From positions 1 through 64,000 of the forward strand of contig CAJNDS010000781.1 of assembly GCA_905221605.1 (NCBI GenBank): a stretch of 64,000 bases of DNA, written 5' to 3'. The stretch is from Symbiodinium natans. Lineage: Eukaryota; Sar; Dinophyceae; Suessiales; Symbiodiniaceae. Under the pieces are notes generated by a model. The model worked only from the letters and a program-made list of their open reading frames with translations, was not told the DNA's origin and made no database searches. The translations under genes and the position numbers were made by a program. Positions 29,146 through 41,025 of this stretch are shown here, in pieces. Within the stretch, counting starts at the first letter, position 1. Every line of letters begins with the position of its first letter.

Positions 29146-30854
29146 GCCGAAAAAAGGGCCTTAAGGCCCTGAACTGGGCGAGTTTGGTGGTTCAGGGGTA
29201 GGCTGAGTCCGTGTACAGTGTGCGGAGTTGGTGGCATCTGAGCCTGTCTTGGTAGAGTCGTGCCGAAGCATGAAGCAGCACTGAGTGGTTATTGAGAGTA
29301 CTCGGTTGTTGCATGTGAAACAAAAACCTTGAGGCAAATAGCAGCAAATGCCGGTGGTTATTCTGCACTTCAATTGGCAACCTGCTTACTGTACATGCCT
29401 CGGTGCATGATAATTAAGCCTAAACCCGCGTTCCTAGACCCTAAACCCTAAACCCTGAACCCTGAACCCTAAACCATAAAAACCCCAACTACAACTACAA
29501 TTAAGGATCCAGGGTCCTCTAGGTACCGACGTGCCCCTGATCAAATCCGCCTGCGCTCTCTGAGAAGATGTTGGCCAGCCGCACCTGTCAAACAGTTGGC
29601 CGATCAAACATGTCAGGGTGTAAGAGTCTCAGGGTCTTGTTTTAGGGTTTAAGGGCTTGAGGGTTTAAGGGTTTGAAGGTTTAGGGTTTAAGGGTTTAAG
29701 GGTTTAAGGAGTTAAGGGTTCCAGGGAAAAAGGGTTTGGGGTCAGCTGTCCATGAAGAACGGGTCCAGTGGCATCAGGGGGAAGCAAAACAAGTCCTGGT
29801 CATGAGAGTGGCGCATGCAGTCCTACCATAGTGTACTTGCAGACAGTGGACGCGCAGCGACCTTTTGCAACTATTCAACACAGACAGGTCAAGTTTGGAA
29901 ACTTGAAACACGGGGCATCACGATCTCAACACGCCATTGAAAGCTGGTGTCACTGCGCGCAGCCTAGATTGAGGCTGGAGCAGATGATCTTTGAAGCTTC
30001 TGGGTCTTAGGGTTTAGGGTTTAGGGTTTAGGGTTTAGGGTTTAGGGTTTAGTACATTCATTCCCATGGCAAAACACACCACCGCGCTCCAGCACGTGGT
30101 TCCACAAGGGACACTTATAAACCAAGGCACACGTTCTTCAAAACGAAGCTGGGCCAGTTGACAGGAAGGCCAGAGTACTAGAGTAACAACTTCAACCAAA
30201 TGTCACGAAGCAGAGAGTCCCCAGATTCCCCTCCCCTCCTTGAGAGGTACGCATGTAGCTTGTAGCTTGCAGTGCGTGGCAGGGCGTGCACGAATTGGTG
30301 TTGCTGCTTGGAGGCTTCTTGGCAGATGGAACCCTTTTGCAGCAGGCTCCCAAAACCCTAAACCCGAAACCCTAAACCCTAGACCCAAAACCTGCTACCG
30401 CCAAGGAGTCTCCAAGCCATCGCAACGTCAGGCAAGGCTGGGCTATGAACCTTCGGTGGGCATCTCACCTCTGATTTGGGAGCGTGCTGATCAGTACATC
30501 CTCTCTCGCAGTGCCCGTTGATAGCCCGGATGCGACTTAGGGGGATAGTAGAAGGATCAGAAGTGGAGATTTCTTTCCGCCTCTCCCATGTCTTCCGGTG
30601 GCCCGCCCTCCCTATGCACATCAAGCAGCCAAGCAGTGTGCTCGTAGGCCAGACAAGGACACAGCGACATAGGGATGGGGGGTGGGGAGCAGTGTAAACC
30701 TTAATACCCTAAACCCTAAACCCTAAACCCTAAAACCCCCCCCCCTCTCCTCATTCTCATCTCCTAGCTTCCATAACCAATCCCTACATCGCAACGCACA
30801 GTGAAGTCCACAGGCACTCCTCACCCGGGATTTCACGAAGAAAGGACAAATCCG

Positions 30855-30933
30855 AGTGTACACTTTCAGTTTACAGGGGGATTCCACTATGTGCTCCCAC
30901 AAAGTGCAAAGTGTACTCATTCAGCTACCAAGC
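30855..30933 (-). mobile_element. Short repeat, family D copy 2
   Basis: It shares GAGTGTACACTTTCAG, TACAGGGGG and AAGTGTACTCATTCAGCTAC with 15,340-15,425, and has the same inverted ends. On the minus strand it starts GTAGCTGAATGAGTAC, so it too could be an intron, though I could not identify its flanking exons. Confidence 0.65.
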
Positions 30934-32639
30934 AAACATAAGGGCCTACCCAGTCTCGCTTGCTCGGAAGCTCCTTTCATCAAGGGGACTCGCAGTCGAT
31001 TTGTTTCATGGGTTTAGGGCTTAGGGTTTAGAGTTTAGGGTTTAGGGCTACAGGCCTTAGGTACAAGTGCCGGATGTCATACCTTGTGCCGCAGATGACA
31101 GTTCGTTCTCAATCGAAGTATCTTTCCAAGGGGTGTCGGGGCTTGGTGGTAGAAGCCGTCGCAATTGAGCTCTTGTTCAAGAGCATCAGGAGAGCCCGGC
31201 CGATAACCTTGAAATCCAAGCTAAGGGCAGCTAGCAAGCAAACCTCAACTATGGGATCGACCTCCCATGCCCATCAGGCGAATCAGGAGGCTTCGGGAAG
31301 GAAGGAACATCAGACATTTGGCTCTTTGACTACGGGGCAGTCGAGACAAGGCCACGTTCTTCACGCGGCTTTTTGCTTGAATGGTGTAGCTGATCTCAAA
31401 TCAAGGCAGGGTTTAGGGTTTAGCTTTTTGGGTTTAGGGCTACAGGTCTTAGGTACAAGTGCCAGATGTCATGTCTTCGTTTTCAATCGAAGTATCTTGC
31501 CAAGGGGAGAGCTTGGTATTCCCTTAAACCCTAAACCCTAAACCCTAAACCCTAAAAAGCCTTGAAGACGAGGGAGGTGAAAGACCCGAAGCCACGGGCA
31601 TGATTTAAGGACACCCAAGTCCTGATACAGGACAACAGGGTGGCCTACAGATCTAAGGGCAGGCTTTTTTTGAGCTCGCCAGGGTCGACAGCAATCTTTC
31701 CTGCAAGGGGATCATGTGTGTTTAGGGTTTAGGGTTTAGGGTTTAGGGTTTAGGGTTTAGGGTTTAGGGTTTAGGGTTTAGGGTTTAGGGTTTAGGGTTT
31801 AGGGTTTAGGGGTTACGGTTTAGGGTTTAGGGGTTAGTGTACTAGAAAGGGGCTCTAGTTCTAGGCTTCCTCACCCCCGGTTGGTGGCAGAGCCTACATC
31901 CGAACGTGGGCGTTTCAATCTACGCCCACCCCCACGAGCTGTCATATCTGTCATCAACCTACACTTGAACTTCGGTTGAAGCCACTAAACCCTAAACCCT
32001 AAACCCTAAACCCTAAACCCTAAACCCTAAACCTAAACCCTAAACCCTAAACCCTAAACCCTAAGCCCTAAGCCTGCGCATCACCCCCCAGTCCATGTCG
32101 CAGGAAAGACGTCTGTCTTCGGCTGCGCAACTCAGAGAGCCACCACCACTTGTTGGGCTTGTGTCACGAAAGGCCCATCTGAGCTGAGGGTTTAGGGTTT
32201 AGGGTTTAGGGTTTAGGGTTTAGGGTTTAGGGTTTAGGGTTTAGGGTTTAGGGTTTAGGGGTTAGGGTGGTCGGAAGCAATATCTCTTTGAGGTACAAGC
32301 GGCCACAAAGAGCAGTTCTACTCTTGCTGTGGCTTCGGAGTGACTTCAAAGCGTTTAGCGGCTTAGCAACCCCAAACCCACATCCCTCCCATAGCTGACA
32401 AGCCACGCTTGTTGGGGTAGGGCGACAGCGGCACCTCTCAGAAAGCGAAAATCAAGCGTATCGGGTGTGGGCTTTTGGGGAATGGGTTTGGGACACCCTT
32501 CCCTTTGTGCGGGTAGTTCGGGCAGCTAGGGGGAGAATACAAGAAGACCCGTAGATGAGGCCGCTACCCCAAAGAAGCAAAGAAGCCTCAATCCTGAGTT
32601 TAGCCCTTTGCCAATAAGAGCTCGGAAAGCCTCACATGG

Positions 32640-32745
32640 GGTCGGAATAACTACTAGGAAATTCTCCTTATGGTTCCTATAGAATTTTTCAGTACCCTCC
32701 AACCCCTAGTCTAATCATTCAGGCCCCACACACTGCTTGTCCCAA
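32640..32745. mobile_element. Dispersed short repeat family F, copy 2
   Basis: GTCGGAATAACTACTAGG, TTATGGTTCCTATA, CTAATCATTCAGGCCCC correspond to GTCGGAAGAATTACTAAA, TCATGGTCCCTTTA and GAATCATTAAGGCCCC at 12,155-12,275. Confidence 0.5.
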
Positions 32746-33841
32746 GGCCTTCGCACCCTAACCCTAGCCCGGAAACCGACCCTGCAGCCTAGCCCTAAAC
32801 CCTAAACCCTAAACCCTAAACCCTAAACCCTAAACCCTAAACCCTAAACGCTAAACCCACCCCAAACCCTCTATGACCCAGACCTCCGGCTCCGAAGGGA
32901 CGTCGTGCTCATGACGCGCCGGGCTCTGGAGCTTCGTTGACGAGGGAGACAATGTGGGCGACACCTGGTGTGGGAGCAGGGCTTGTGGGTTTTACAAGGC
33001 TTAGGGTGATTTTAGGGTTTAGGGCAAGTACAGGGTTTGTAGGGTTTAGGGTATGTATGTAGTATATAGGGTTCAGGGTGTTAGGTTTGTAGATTGTTCA
33101 AGGTTTGCAAGGTTTCGGTTTTTGTGTGCTGTGCTTCGGGAAGGGGTGGCCGGGCCGCATGGTAGGGTGACGCCTGCTGACGGTTCCTGTTTCCGTTAAC
33201 TCGAAGAACGCGAGGGAACAGCTGGTGCTATCTTCTGCTTCAAAGCTAGACTCGCACTTTAAAGCTCACAGGATCACCGAATCGTGAAGAAGCAAGTCAA
33301 ACAAAACACCCACGCACACATATGTCTTTGTGTAAAGTACTTGAAGCGCCCCCGCCCCCCCCCCCCCCCCCCTTTAAGCAGCTAGCTTCAGGCATCATGA
33401 CCTGCATGTCATGACCTGCCCCACACGGAGCCAACAGCAAGATGTCCACAACCACTTGTAAGCCGGGGTCCTCTAAACCCTAAACCCTCAGCCCTAAACC
33501 CTAACCCCTAAACCCTTTCCCTTTCGACACCGACGATAGCACAGGCAAGCGAGGATCTGAGTTCGATTGTCCGCAAACTTGGCGAGTTTGAGACTTGAAA
33601 GATTCACAGATTGATCCCAGCACTTGCAGGCATCAGGAGCCAGAGAAAAACGTAGAGTTTGGGCCTGAAAGTTCGAAGGCTAGGAAATTCGAGACAAAAA
33701 AGACCTTGAGCAGGACACCAACATGGATTCTCTCAAGACAATGGGGTCAGGCCTGGCCACCACAACAGGGGACTGTACAAAGCCAGGGTAAGGGAATCGC
33801 GCTGATTCCGAACGTGCTTCGCGTTTGGCCTGGTGTCACCT

Positions 33842-34090
33842 TCATAGACCGGCTACATCTTTGTGCAAATGCACAGTGGACGTCCGCGCATTTCTTTGCT
33901 GTGCATGGTGCTGCCGTCTGCGTCGCTGCACTTTCTGGCTGTTGACCGTTACCGGTGCGATTCACGTCGATGCGGGCGTACCCCACCTTTCCAATATGTT
34001 AATAGCAACATATTCAATAGTAACTATCAAGGCTCATATTAGCACTTTTTCTTGGTAATACACACTGATACTCATATTAACATTGGTAGC
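33842..34090 (-). CDS. Exon fragment next to an inverted-repeat intron, product unknown
   Basis: On the minus strand 33,986-33,842 reads GYARIDVNRTGNGQQPES, then a Cys-rich part (CTAKKCADVHC) up to AAG followed by GTGACACC, a plausible donor. Upstream, 34,086-33,991 carries inverted ends (CCAATGTTAATA and CCAATATGTTAATA), with an acceptor-like GGAAAG at its end; it looks like another hairpin intron. No family is recognised. Confidence 0.35.
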
Positions 34091-34551
34091 CATTGTATCA
34101 AGTACAACTGATAAGCATAATAAGAATGCCCATCCACGACTTGCTATAGAACCGTTCATCTGCGCTTGAGCGAACATGCTGCCATTTTATCTAGGGCCTG
34201 TTCTCTGCTGATGGCTGCACACAGTCCCATCTTTCTGTGGTGCGAGCAGCCATATAGTTGGTCGTCTTGCGGAGCAAGGTCCATGAAGCCCAACTTGATG
34301 TGACGTGGATGTGAATCAACATGCTATGACGCCCCCATGTCGCTCAACTCTCACACCTTGAGTTCGTGAGGCAGGAATGGTGCAGCCATCCCCGAGACAG
34401 AACATCATTGTGCTACAATCCTTGAAGATCCTGGGCCATTCAGGCGAAGGTTTAGGGCTTTAGGGGCGTAGTGCCTTTTTTTGGCTGCCAAGAGACGGGG
34501 GCGACAAGCAAGTGCTGCAGCCTTCCCGGCAGGGTTTAGGGTTTAGGGTTG

Positions 34552-34730
34552 CAATGCCCGGTTGACCAAACCTTCGAACCCTGAAGACAGCGCCCATCCA
34601 TCCTGCGCACCACATCACGGAGCCCAGGTATCAGTCCCAATCCCAATATGCGGTCAGGCAACTCACCCAACTCCACATCACTCTTCTCTGGGATGGGGAC
34701 CTGCATGGCGCATTCATTGAGGTACCTCAA
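34552..34730 (-). CDS. Minus-strand exon fragment, product unknown
   Basis: The stretch reads NECAMQVPIPEKSDVELGEL and DRILGLGLIPGLRDVVRRMD, with protein-like composition, and is followed on the sense strand by telomere-type sequence (CCCTAAACCC on the complement of 34,530-34,548). It has an ATG, but whether this is a start is unclear. No family is recognised. Confidence 0.4.
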
Positions 34731-34749
34731 GCCTAAAGCCTGAAGCCTT

Positions 34750-36000
34750 GAACGGGAAGTGAAACACCGCTTTGGGCCGTGCTGCTTCCATCATACGACC
34801 GCAGCCACACGGGCTGCAAACAACAAGCTGTCGTTAAGCCAAAGCCCGCGTCAGAAACAGACCCATCTCCAAAATGTAGGATTGTCCTGCGTCTGGGTCG
34901 ATGGTTCGGTCAAGTTGAAACCAACAATTCCAACCCGACAACCCCAGACAACCTAAAGAGTCTTTTGACCACACTAAACCCGAAAAACTCTAAACCCTTT
35001 TCACAAGGGACTCGATTCCCAACCCAAAACCCTAAACCCTAAACCCTAAACCCTAACCCCTAAACCCTAAACCCTAAACCCGAACTCTCCCCCCCGGCAC
35101 CTGCAGCTCACGAAGAAGCAAAGCCAGGAGCTCAGTCTTCAGGTGGCCTCACAGCAGGTGCAAGCGCAACCCTAAACCCTAAACCCTTAACCCTAAACCC
35201 TAAACCCTAAACCCACATGGAACATCTCCTTCAGAAGCCCTGAAGTTTTAAGGCTTAGGGTTTAGGGTTCAGGGATTGGGGTTTAGGGTTTAGGGTTTAG
35301 ATGCCAGGTCCCCGGCATTGGGGGGAAATCAAAACCAAATAGCATTCAGAACCCCAAACCTTGGATTTCGAAGAACTCTTTCAGGAGCTTACGATCATTG
35401 CCTGCAGCAACGATGAAAGGCCTTGGACCTGCGAAGGAAAACCCTTTCTTCACCCAGGCTGTAAGGTTTTTTTGGCAGCCGCATAGCTGGACGAAACCAC
35501 TCCCGGTTTAGGGTTTCGGGGTATCATTTACAACCTGCCAAGAGACTGTGCTGGAAACTGCAAGCAAGCCCGGCATTTCGACTGGCAACTAAGATATTGT
35601 TTGACGCAACTTGCGTCACACTTTTCAGAGCCCTACCTCTCCGGTCGCCAAAGAGGTCGTTTTGCGGGGGTTGCAGGACTCAGGCAGCTACATGCCCCAA
35701 GCCCGAACTCTAAACCCTTTTGCAAAAGGCAACCCTAAACCCTAAACCCTAAACCCTGGACCCCAAACCCTGAACCCTCTATAAACCCTCAACCCGATGT
35801 CCCGACCTTGGTTCGCCTGGGCCGTCAAAGTCTGGAACCAGTTCCGTAGCCTCCCGCTCAGTTCAGGGTTTCGGGCAGTCTGGTGAACTTTAAGCTTGAT
35901 GGTTGATTCTGGGGTCGTTGGGGGGTATACTCGGTCTGGGGGTAAACCCTAAACCCTCAACGTTTGGGTGGCTTTGCCGCCTCGGACGGCGTGGGGTGGG
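34750..36000. other. Mosaic of arrays and unique segments, no supportable gene
   Basis: A plus-strand stretch at about 35,100-35,170 reads LQLTKKQSQELSLQVASQQ and a minus-strand one near 34,935-34,862 reads GFNLTEPSTQTQDNPTFW, but neither could be extended. CCCTAAA arrays lie at 35,025-35,080, 35,170-35,210 and 35,730-35,790. Confidence 0.3.
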
Positions 36001-36009
36001 AGCAAAGTG

Positions 36010-36931
36010 TTAGATGGCCTTCCACAATCGGGCCAAAACTGCTCTTCGCGCCTCACGAAGCTTTCGAACTTGTTCCGAGGCCTAACCTTCCCAGCATCTA
36101 CGCCCTATCACAGCAAACCCTAAACCCTAAACCCTAAACCCTGAATCCCACAGCCCCCGCCTTGCGGCTGTGCCTGGCATGCCACCATGGTGCGCAAAGC
36201 GAGCATCCTTGGCTCCGGGTCTAGGGTTAGGGTTTAGGGTTTAGGGTTTGGGGTTTAGGGTTTAGGGTTCAGGGTTTAGGGTTTAGGGCTCAGGGTGTCA
36301 CAGGGCAGTCCACTAAACCCTAAACCCTAAACCCTAAACCCTAAACCCTAAAACCTAAACCCTAAACCCTAAACCCTAAACCCTAAACCCTAAACCTTAA
36401 ACCCTAAACCCTAAACCCAGCAAGGATGCTAGATGACTTTTGTTAGGGTCAGCTGCTCGAGTTCTCGACATGCGCTGCGTAGACATTTATGCTTCGGTGG
36501 CAAATCTCGAACCCTAAACCCTAAACCCTAAACCCTAAACCCTAAACCCTAAACCCTAAACCCTAAAGGCCAGCGGGCACGGAAAAGCTCGTTGTATTCG
36601 GCACCCATCTCCTGCCGGATCAAGGTGTTACAGTTTTGGTAGCACAGTAAGCCTTCTCATAATGATGAAAACCCTAAACCCTAAACCCTAAACCCTAAAC
36701 CCTAAACCCTAAACCCTAAACCTTAAAGCCCTAAACCCTATACCTTATACCCTGTACCCTAAACCCTGTTGTGAGGTCGTTACTAGGGAACCTTGAAGCC
36801 AAAAAGGTGGAAAAGGGTACCGCTGGGCTACCAGGGAGTTGACCTTCTGCTGCAACTACGAATATCTTAAGAACACCCCCAAAAGATTAAACATATTCTT
36901 CCGAAAAAGGGCAATATAGGGATTGTGTTTT

Positions 36932-36962
<31 letters not shown>

Positions 36963-39960
36963 GGGGGGCGGGGCGGGTTCTGAAGCAAATAGTCTTACTA
37001 GGCTTGACCTGCCAAGATGCACTTCGGCCCAAGGTGGCGGTTACCATCGCACCGCGTCCACCAATCCCAGGCAAAGCCAAGTGCTGACCGAAACCCTAAA
37101 CCCTACGCCCTAAACCCCAAACCCTAAACCCTATACCCGCAAAGCCCTGCGTTGATTGTTGGGGGGGGATCTCCTTCTTGATGCGGTCGTGCAGTCGGCT
37201 GCGCATGGCGGTCAGCCTCATCTTGGTCTTCCACTCCAGCACCTGGGTTGGGGTTTAGGGTATAGGGTTTAGGAGCATAGCCCTTCACCCTCGTATTTTT
37301 ACCCCCTCCCTATCCCCCAGAATAAAACATTCCCATTATATATACATAGATATAGGTTTATGAAGCGATTTTAATCGGTTAGATCCATAATCCCCCTCCC
37401 CCTAATTGTAAACCCACCCCTGTACCCCCTAAGATTAAATACTCCCGGTGTAGTTATATTTTGGTGTACTTAGTATTACGGGGTAGGGGGGGGTTAATAC
37501 CAGGGGGAGTGGATTACACCCCTTACGTAATCTTGAGGCCTGGAGAATTTGAATAACTTTTGGGGGCTATTACAGTATAAGTATATAGGGACCATAAGAG
37601 CATACCATTAGCAAGTATTCAGACCCATACCCAGTCGCCAAACATTTCGTGCAATCGCGACTCAGCGACTTTTGTGAACCCCGAAGCGGGGGCATTTCGG
37701 AGGGGTTGCGACGAAAAGATGGAGGCATCTCAGTTTTTTTGCATATATGTCTTATAGGGGAAGCCGTGCACAGGAAATCAACCCTTCTCTACACCTTGGA
37801 GACAATCCTGGTTGAAAGCTGAACAAAACCAACACGAAAGCCTGTTGAACACGACTAATCCCTAAACCCCAAGGCCTAAACCCTAAACCCTAAACCCTAA
37901 ACCCCATACCCCAAAACATGATGGTAGTTTAGGTACCTTAAAAGCCAGGAGGAGCGGCCCTGGAGTCTGCGGACGACTCCCATCTCAATGTGCAGGAAAT
38001 CGCATACCTGGGGGGCGGGGGCAGAAGCATGGTGTTTAGGGTTTAGGGTTTAAGGGCATTCTATTCACTGGAGATGCAGCAGCTGAGGGCTCAAGTGCTG
38101 GATGCGACTTGCCATGCGCTGCACTAACCACCATGACCACCCTAGAATTCTAAAACCCAAACCTTCTAACCCTAAACCCTAAACCCCTAAACCCTAAACC
38201 CGAAACACAAATCTTGTAAACACGGTTGGTCTGAAAATGCCTGAAGTCAAGACCTTTTAATTCATGTCTCGAGCAGTTCCTAGGCGTCCTCATCCTATTG
38301 AACCCTAAACAATCTACTCGCACGGAGCTCCTGATCGCTAAAACAAACCCTGAGCCCTAAACCCTAAACCCTAAACCCTAAACGCCAAGGGGCTCTTCTT
38401 TGTCCTGCCCTGGGAGCCTGGCGTCAGCCGGGGAGTGCTGGGGGGCTTCTTGACGTCGCAGTCTTGGTGTAGGTTTGCTTCTCTGCATGAGCTAGGGTTT
38501 AGGGTTTAGGGTTTAGGGTTTAGGGTTTAGGGTTTAGGGTTTAGGGTTTAGGGTTTAGGGTTTAGGGTGGCTCCTCAGAAAGGTGAGACCCTCCACTCAG
38601 CAGGAAGGTGGCCTGCCCCAAGTGAGTGTTTTGGCTTCAAGTTAACCCTGAACCCTGAACCCTAAACCCTAAACCCAAAACCCTAAACCCTAAACCCTAA
38701 GCCATAAGCGTGAAGGCCCCCATGTGAAGCTCCGTCCAACGACGCTTGTGCTAAGGGCCCGGCCACGAACCCGATTGGTATTCGGAGTGGCCGGTGATGT
38801 CCACCTCGCTTCCAATTTTTTCTTTTGGGGTTTAGGGTTTAGGATTTAGGGTTTAGGGTTTTTCGGCACTAAGTCAAAACTGCATGTATCACGCTGGCAC
38901 AATCGGACAAATCACAGGCGTGCTCACGCATCTTCTTTGATTCGGAACCCAGATATCAAGACAATATCTCAACAAAGAGGGGGCATTAAGTCTAATTAAG
39001 TCGGTCGCATGACTGAATTGCACATGGCCTTCATCAGGTTCACAACTGCAATCCCATCCAGGAAAACCCTAAACCCCCCTGCAGGTGCGGATGTAGCAAT
39101 CTTCGCACAACTGCGCTACAGCACATTATTTCACTCTTTGCGAAGGCTTTTTGAAGCCACGAAGCAGTGCGCGCCGAAGACAAGCGCGCCACTTGCAAGG
39201 TCAAGGCTACGCATGTCATCTAAGCGAGTTTTACAGGGAGAGTCTTACAGCAAGATAAGGTCTTCGGGCTCTAGACACCCTAAACCCTAAACCCTAAACC
39301 CTAAAACCTCTAAAGCCCTAAAACCCTCGTGGCGTGGCCGCGCCTGGAGCTCGGGTTGGGGAGGCCCGCGGAAGTATCCGAAGCGCCACCTTCTGCTTGG
39401 GCAGGGGTGTCAAGGCGTAGCCTAGTTGATGAATACCCTGGGCCAGAAGAGGTTAACCTTTCAATTGTTGTTGGACTTATGTACCCCAAAAGGTTAAAGG
39501 GTTACCTACTCAGCTACTCAGCTAAGGCGTTGAGGGCTTTAAGGGTTCCGCTTGGCTGAACAGAAGTCCGCGGCTTTTTTTCCTCTCCGGGCCAGGACTG
39601 CCGCCAGAAGTCTGCAGGATGCAGCGAGGCTCCGCATTTTTCTTAAGGTAACTCCATGGGGGCGGGATGAGGTGGGAGAATCTCACAGGGAGTTGATGGC
39701 TGCGTCCATGAACTTCTGCTTGTCGCCGGGCCTGCAGGAAAGAGGATTTGGGGTCCCGATAAACAGTGCATTTTGTTTCTGGCTTTATAAGTACTCAGGG
39801 TACCAGAAAATTTGAAAAGACTTTGTTCACAAAAATTCAGAAACCACAAAAGTAACAAAAAATGTGTGCAAACCTGTCCCCCCAAGGGGCTTGAGGCTCA
39901 TCAGGTCCTTGAGCCCACGCTTCACCGCCTGGGCATCGATGTACTTCCTTGGTAGCCCAG
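36010..39960 (-). CDS. Multi-exon gene with coiled-coil-like exons, product unknown
   Basis: Minus-strand segments in order are: 39,955-39,875 (KYIDAQAVKRGLKDLMSLK), about 39,737-39,683 (GDKQKFMDAAINSL), about 39,630-39,518 (KPRTSVQPSGTLKALNALAE), 39,421-39,330 (LRLDTPAQAEGGASDTSAG), about 38,815-38,705 (NRVRGRALSTSVVGRSF), about 38,475-38,390 (PPSTPRLTPGSQGRTKKS), 37,245-37,155 (VLEWKTKMRLTAMRSRLHD), 36,860-36,822 (LQQKVNSLVAQR), about 36,645-36,575 (NTLIRQEMGAEYNELFRARW) and 36,081-36,010 (EQVRKLREARRAVLARLW, then TAA).

The joint 39,518/39,421 is GT-AG and in frame; others are not fully solved. The C-terminal exons are rich in charged, helix-forming residues. I recognise no family. Several introns contain telomere-type arrays. 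Confidence 0.5.
36770..36821 (-). mobile_element. Intron start resembling family C
   Basis: On the sense strand CCCAGCG is followed by GTACCCTTTTCCACCTTTTTGGC and GGTTCCCTAGTAACG. This matches CCCAGTG, GTACCTTTTACCCC and GAGTTCCCTTATAG at 28,136-28,090. The exon before it reads LQQKVNSLVAQR. The rest of the intron is a CCCTAAA-type array (36,670-36,770). Confidence 0.6.
36931..36967. repeat. Poly-T then poly-G tract
   Basis: A run of T is followed by a long run of G. Length is likely uncertain in assembly. Confidence 0.8.
37260..38160. other. No gene seen; degenerate family F copy
   Basis: Within the span of the unidentified minus-strand gene this stretch shows no convincing exon. At 37,505-37,600 an inverted, degenerate copy of dispersed family F occurs (AGTATATAGGGACCATAAGA against TCATGGTCCCTATA). 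C-rich and TATA-rich segments lie at 37,300-37,500. Confidence 0.35.
39422..39517 (-). mobile_element. Inverted-repeat intron, possibly family D-related (96 bp)
   Basis: Sense strand begins GTAGCTGAGTAGG, similar to GTAGCTGAATGAGTAC of family D, and ends CATCAACTAG. AACCCTTTAACCTTTTGG near the donor pairs with GAAAGGTTAACC near the acceptor. The frame continues from ALNALAE to LRLDTPAQAEGG. Confidence 0.6.
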
Positions 39961-39974
39961 TAACCACCCTAAAC

Positions 39975-40125
39975 GGTAAGAGTGTTTTTTTTTTGTTGCG
40001 GGTGCTTTTTTGCTGTGGGTGCGGGGGCGCGTTTTTTTTTTGCTGCGGGTGCGGGGGCGCGTTTTTTTTTTTGTTGCGGGTCCCGTGGGGGCGCCCTTTT
40101 TTTTTTGCTGCGGGTGCGGAGCGTT
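39975..40125. repeat. Short tandem repeat, T-run plus GCTGCGGGTGCGGG
   Basis: Four imperfect units of about 35-40 bp combine a T run with GCTGCGGGTGCGGGGGCGCG-like sequence. It marks the change from gene-bearing DNA to satellite DNA. Confidence 0.85.
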
Positions 40126-41000
40126 TTTCTATATTTTACTATGAAAACCTTTATTTTCTCTAATTTTCAATAGGAAAACCTCTTTCTCCTCTATATTTGA
40201 ATAGGAAAACCTCTTTCTTCTCTATATTTGAATATGAAAACCTCTATTTTCTCTACATTTAGCATGAAAACCTCTACTTTTTCTAATTTCTCTATACTTC
40301 AATTCGAAAACCGCTATTTCTCTCTATTTTATAACTAAAACCTCTATTTCTCTCTATTTTTGTCTATATCGTCATAGTTTTCCTCTATATTTAATGAGGA
40401 AGACATGAGAGAGGAATACATGAGAAACTTATTCTCTGTGTTATCTCAATATGTGACTTGCAATTAAAAGTGTTTTTGTTCCTCTTGTCCTAATTTTAAT
40501 AGGAAGCCCATTATTTTCTCTGTCTCTGAATAGGCAAACCTCCATTGTCTTAACATTTGAACATGAAAACCTCTATTCTCTATATTTGAATATCAAGACC
40601 TCTACATTTTAATATGAAAACACTTTGTATTTTCGCTATATTTTCGTATGAAAGCCTCTATGTCCTCTATGTTGTCATAGGAAGCATCTAATTTCTCTAT
40701 ATTGTATAGCGAAAACCTCTATTGTTCTATAGTTTCTTATTTTGTCAGTATTTTCAGACTTCTTCTCTTTATTTCACGAGGAAGACATGAGAGAGGAATA
40801 CATGAAAAGCTAATTCTCTATATTGTCATAAGAGTACATGCATTATCTCTATTTGTGACTCGTAGACAACAAGTGTTTTTGTTCATGTCTCATAACACAA
40901 GCTCTATTTTCTCGATTCTTTACTAAGAAGACGTTTATATCTCTATTTTTTAAACGGAAAATTCAACTTCCACCATAAGGTCTGAATTTTCGTAGGAAAG
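40126..41000. repeat. AT-rich degenerate tandem repeat, about 30-bp unit
   Basis: Units of the type GAAAACCTCTATTTTCTC followed by TATATTTGAATA recur with much variation. A longer block containing GAGGAAGACATGAGAGAGGA occurs twice (about 40,395 and 40,777). Short frames across it are not coding. Confidence 0.85.
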
Positions 41001-41025
41001 CAAGCATATATTCCAACTTTCTTCA

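Larger units (their letters stand above)
29150..33590. other. Mosaic of telomere-type arrays and short unique segments, few supportable exons
   Basis: Arrays alternate with 80-400 bp unique segments, some protein-like. On the plus strand 32,090-32,188 reads SMSQERRLSSAAQLREPPP and ends in TGA. 29,768-30,010 opens with MASGGSKTSPGHESGAC. On the minus strand about 29,610-29,500 reads IGQLFDRCGWPTSSQRAQ or, in another frame, VRLANIFSESAGGFDQG. I could not build a gene from these. A 90-bp segment at 31,045-31,135 is repeated with changes at 31,437-31,515 (GTACAAGTGCCRGATGTCAT, CAATCGAAGTATCTT). Confidence 0.35.
11281..39310. repeat. Interstitial telomere-type arrays in both orientations (region summary)
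   Basis: More than sixty short arrays of TTTAGGG or CCCTAAA, from two to about twenty units, are scattered here, in addition to some at 774-1,690 and 54,740-57,750. CCCTAAA-oriented examples: 15,032-15,145, 24,430-24,533, 24,805-24,935, 36,314-36,420. TTTAGGG-oriented examples: 22,400-22,545, 23,715-23,870, 31,717-31,830, 32,190-32,270, 38,490-38,570. Orientation changes repeatedly. Where gene models could be built the arrays are intronic, and the unique DNA between them often reads as short coding exons. Confidence 0.9.
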
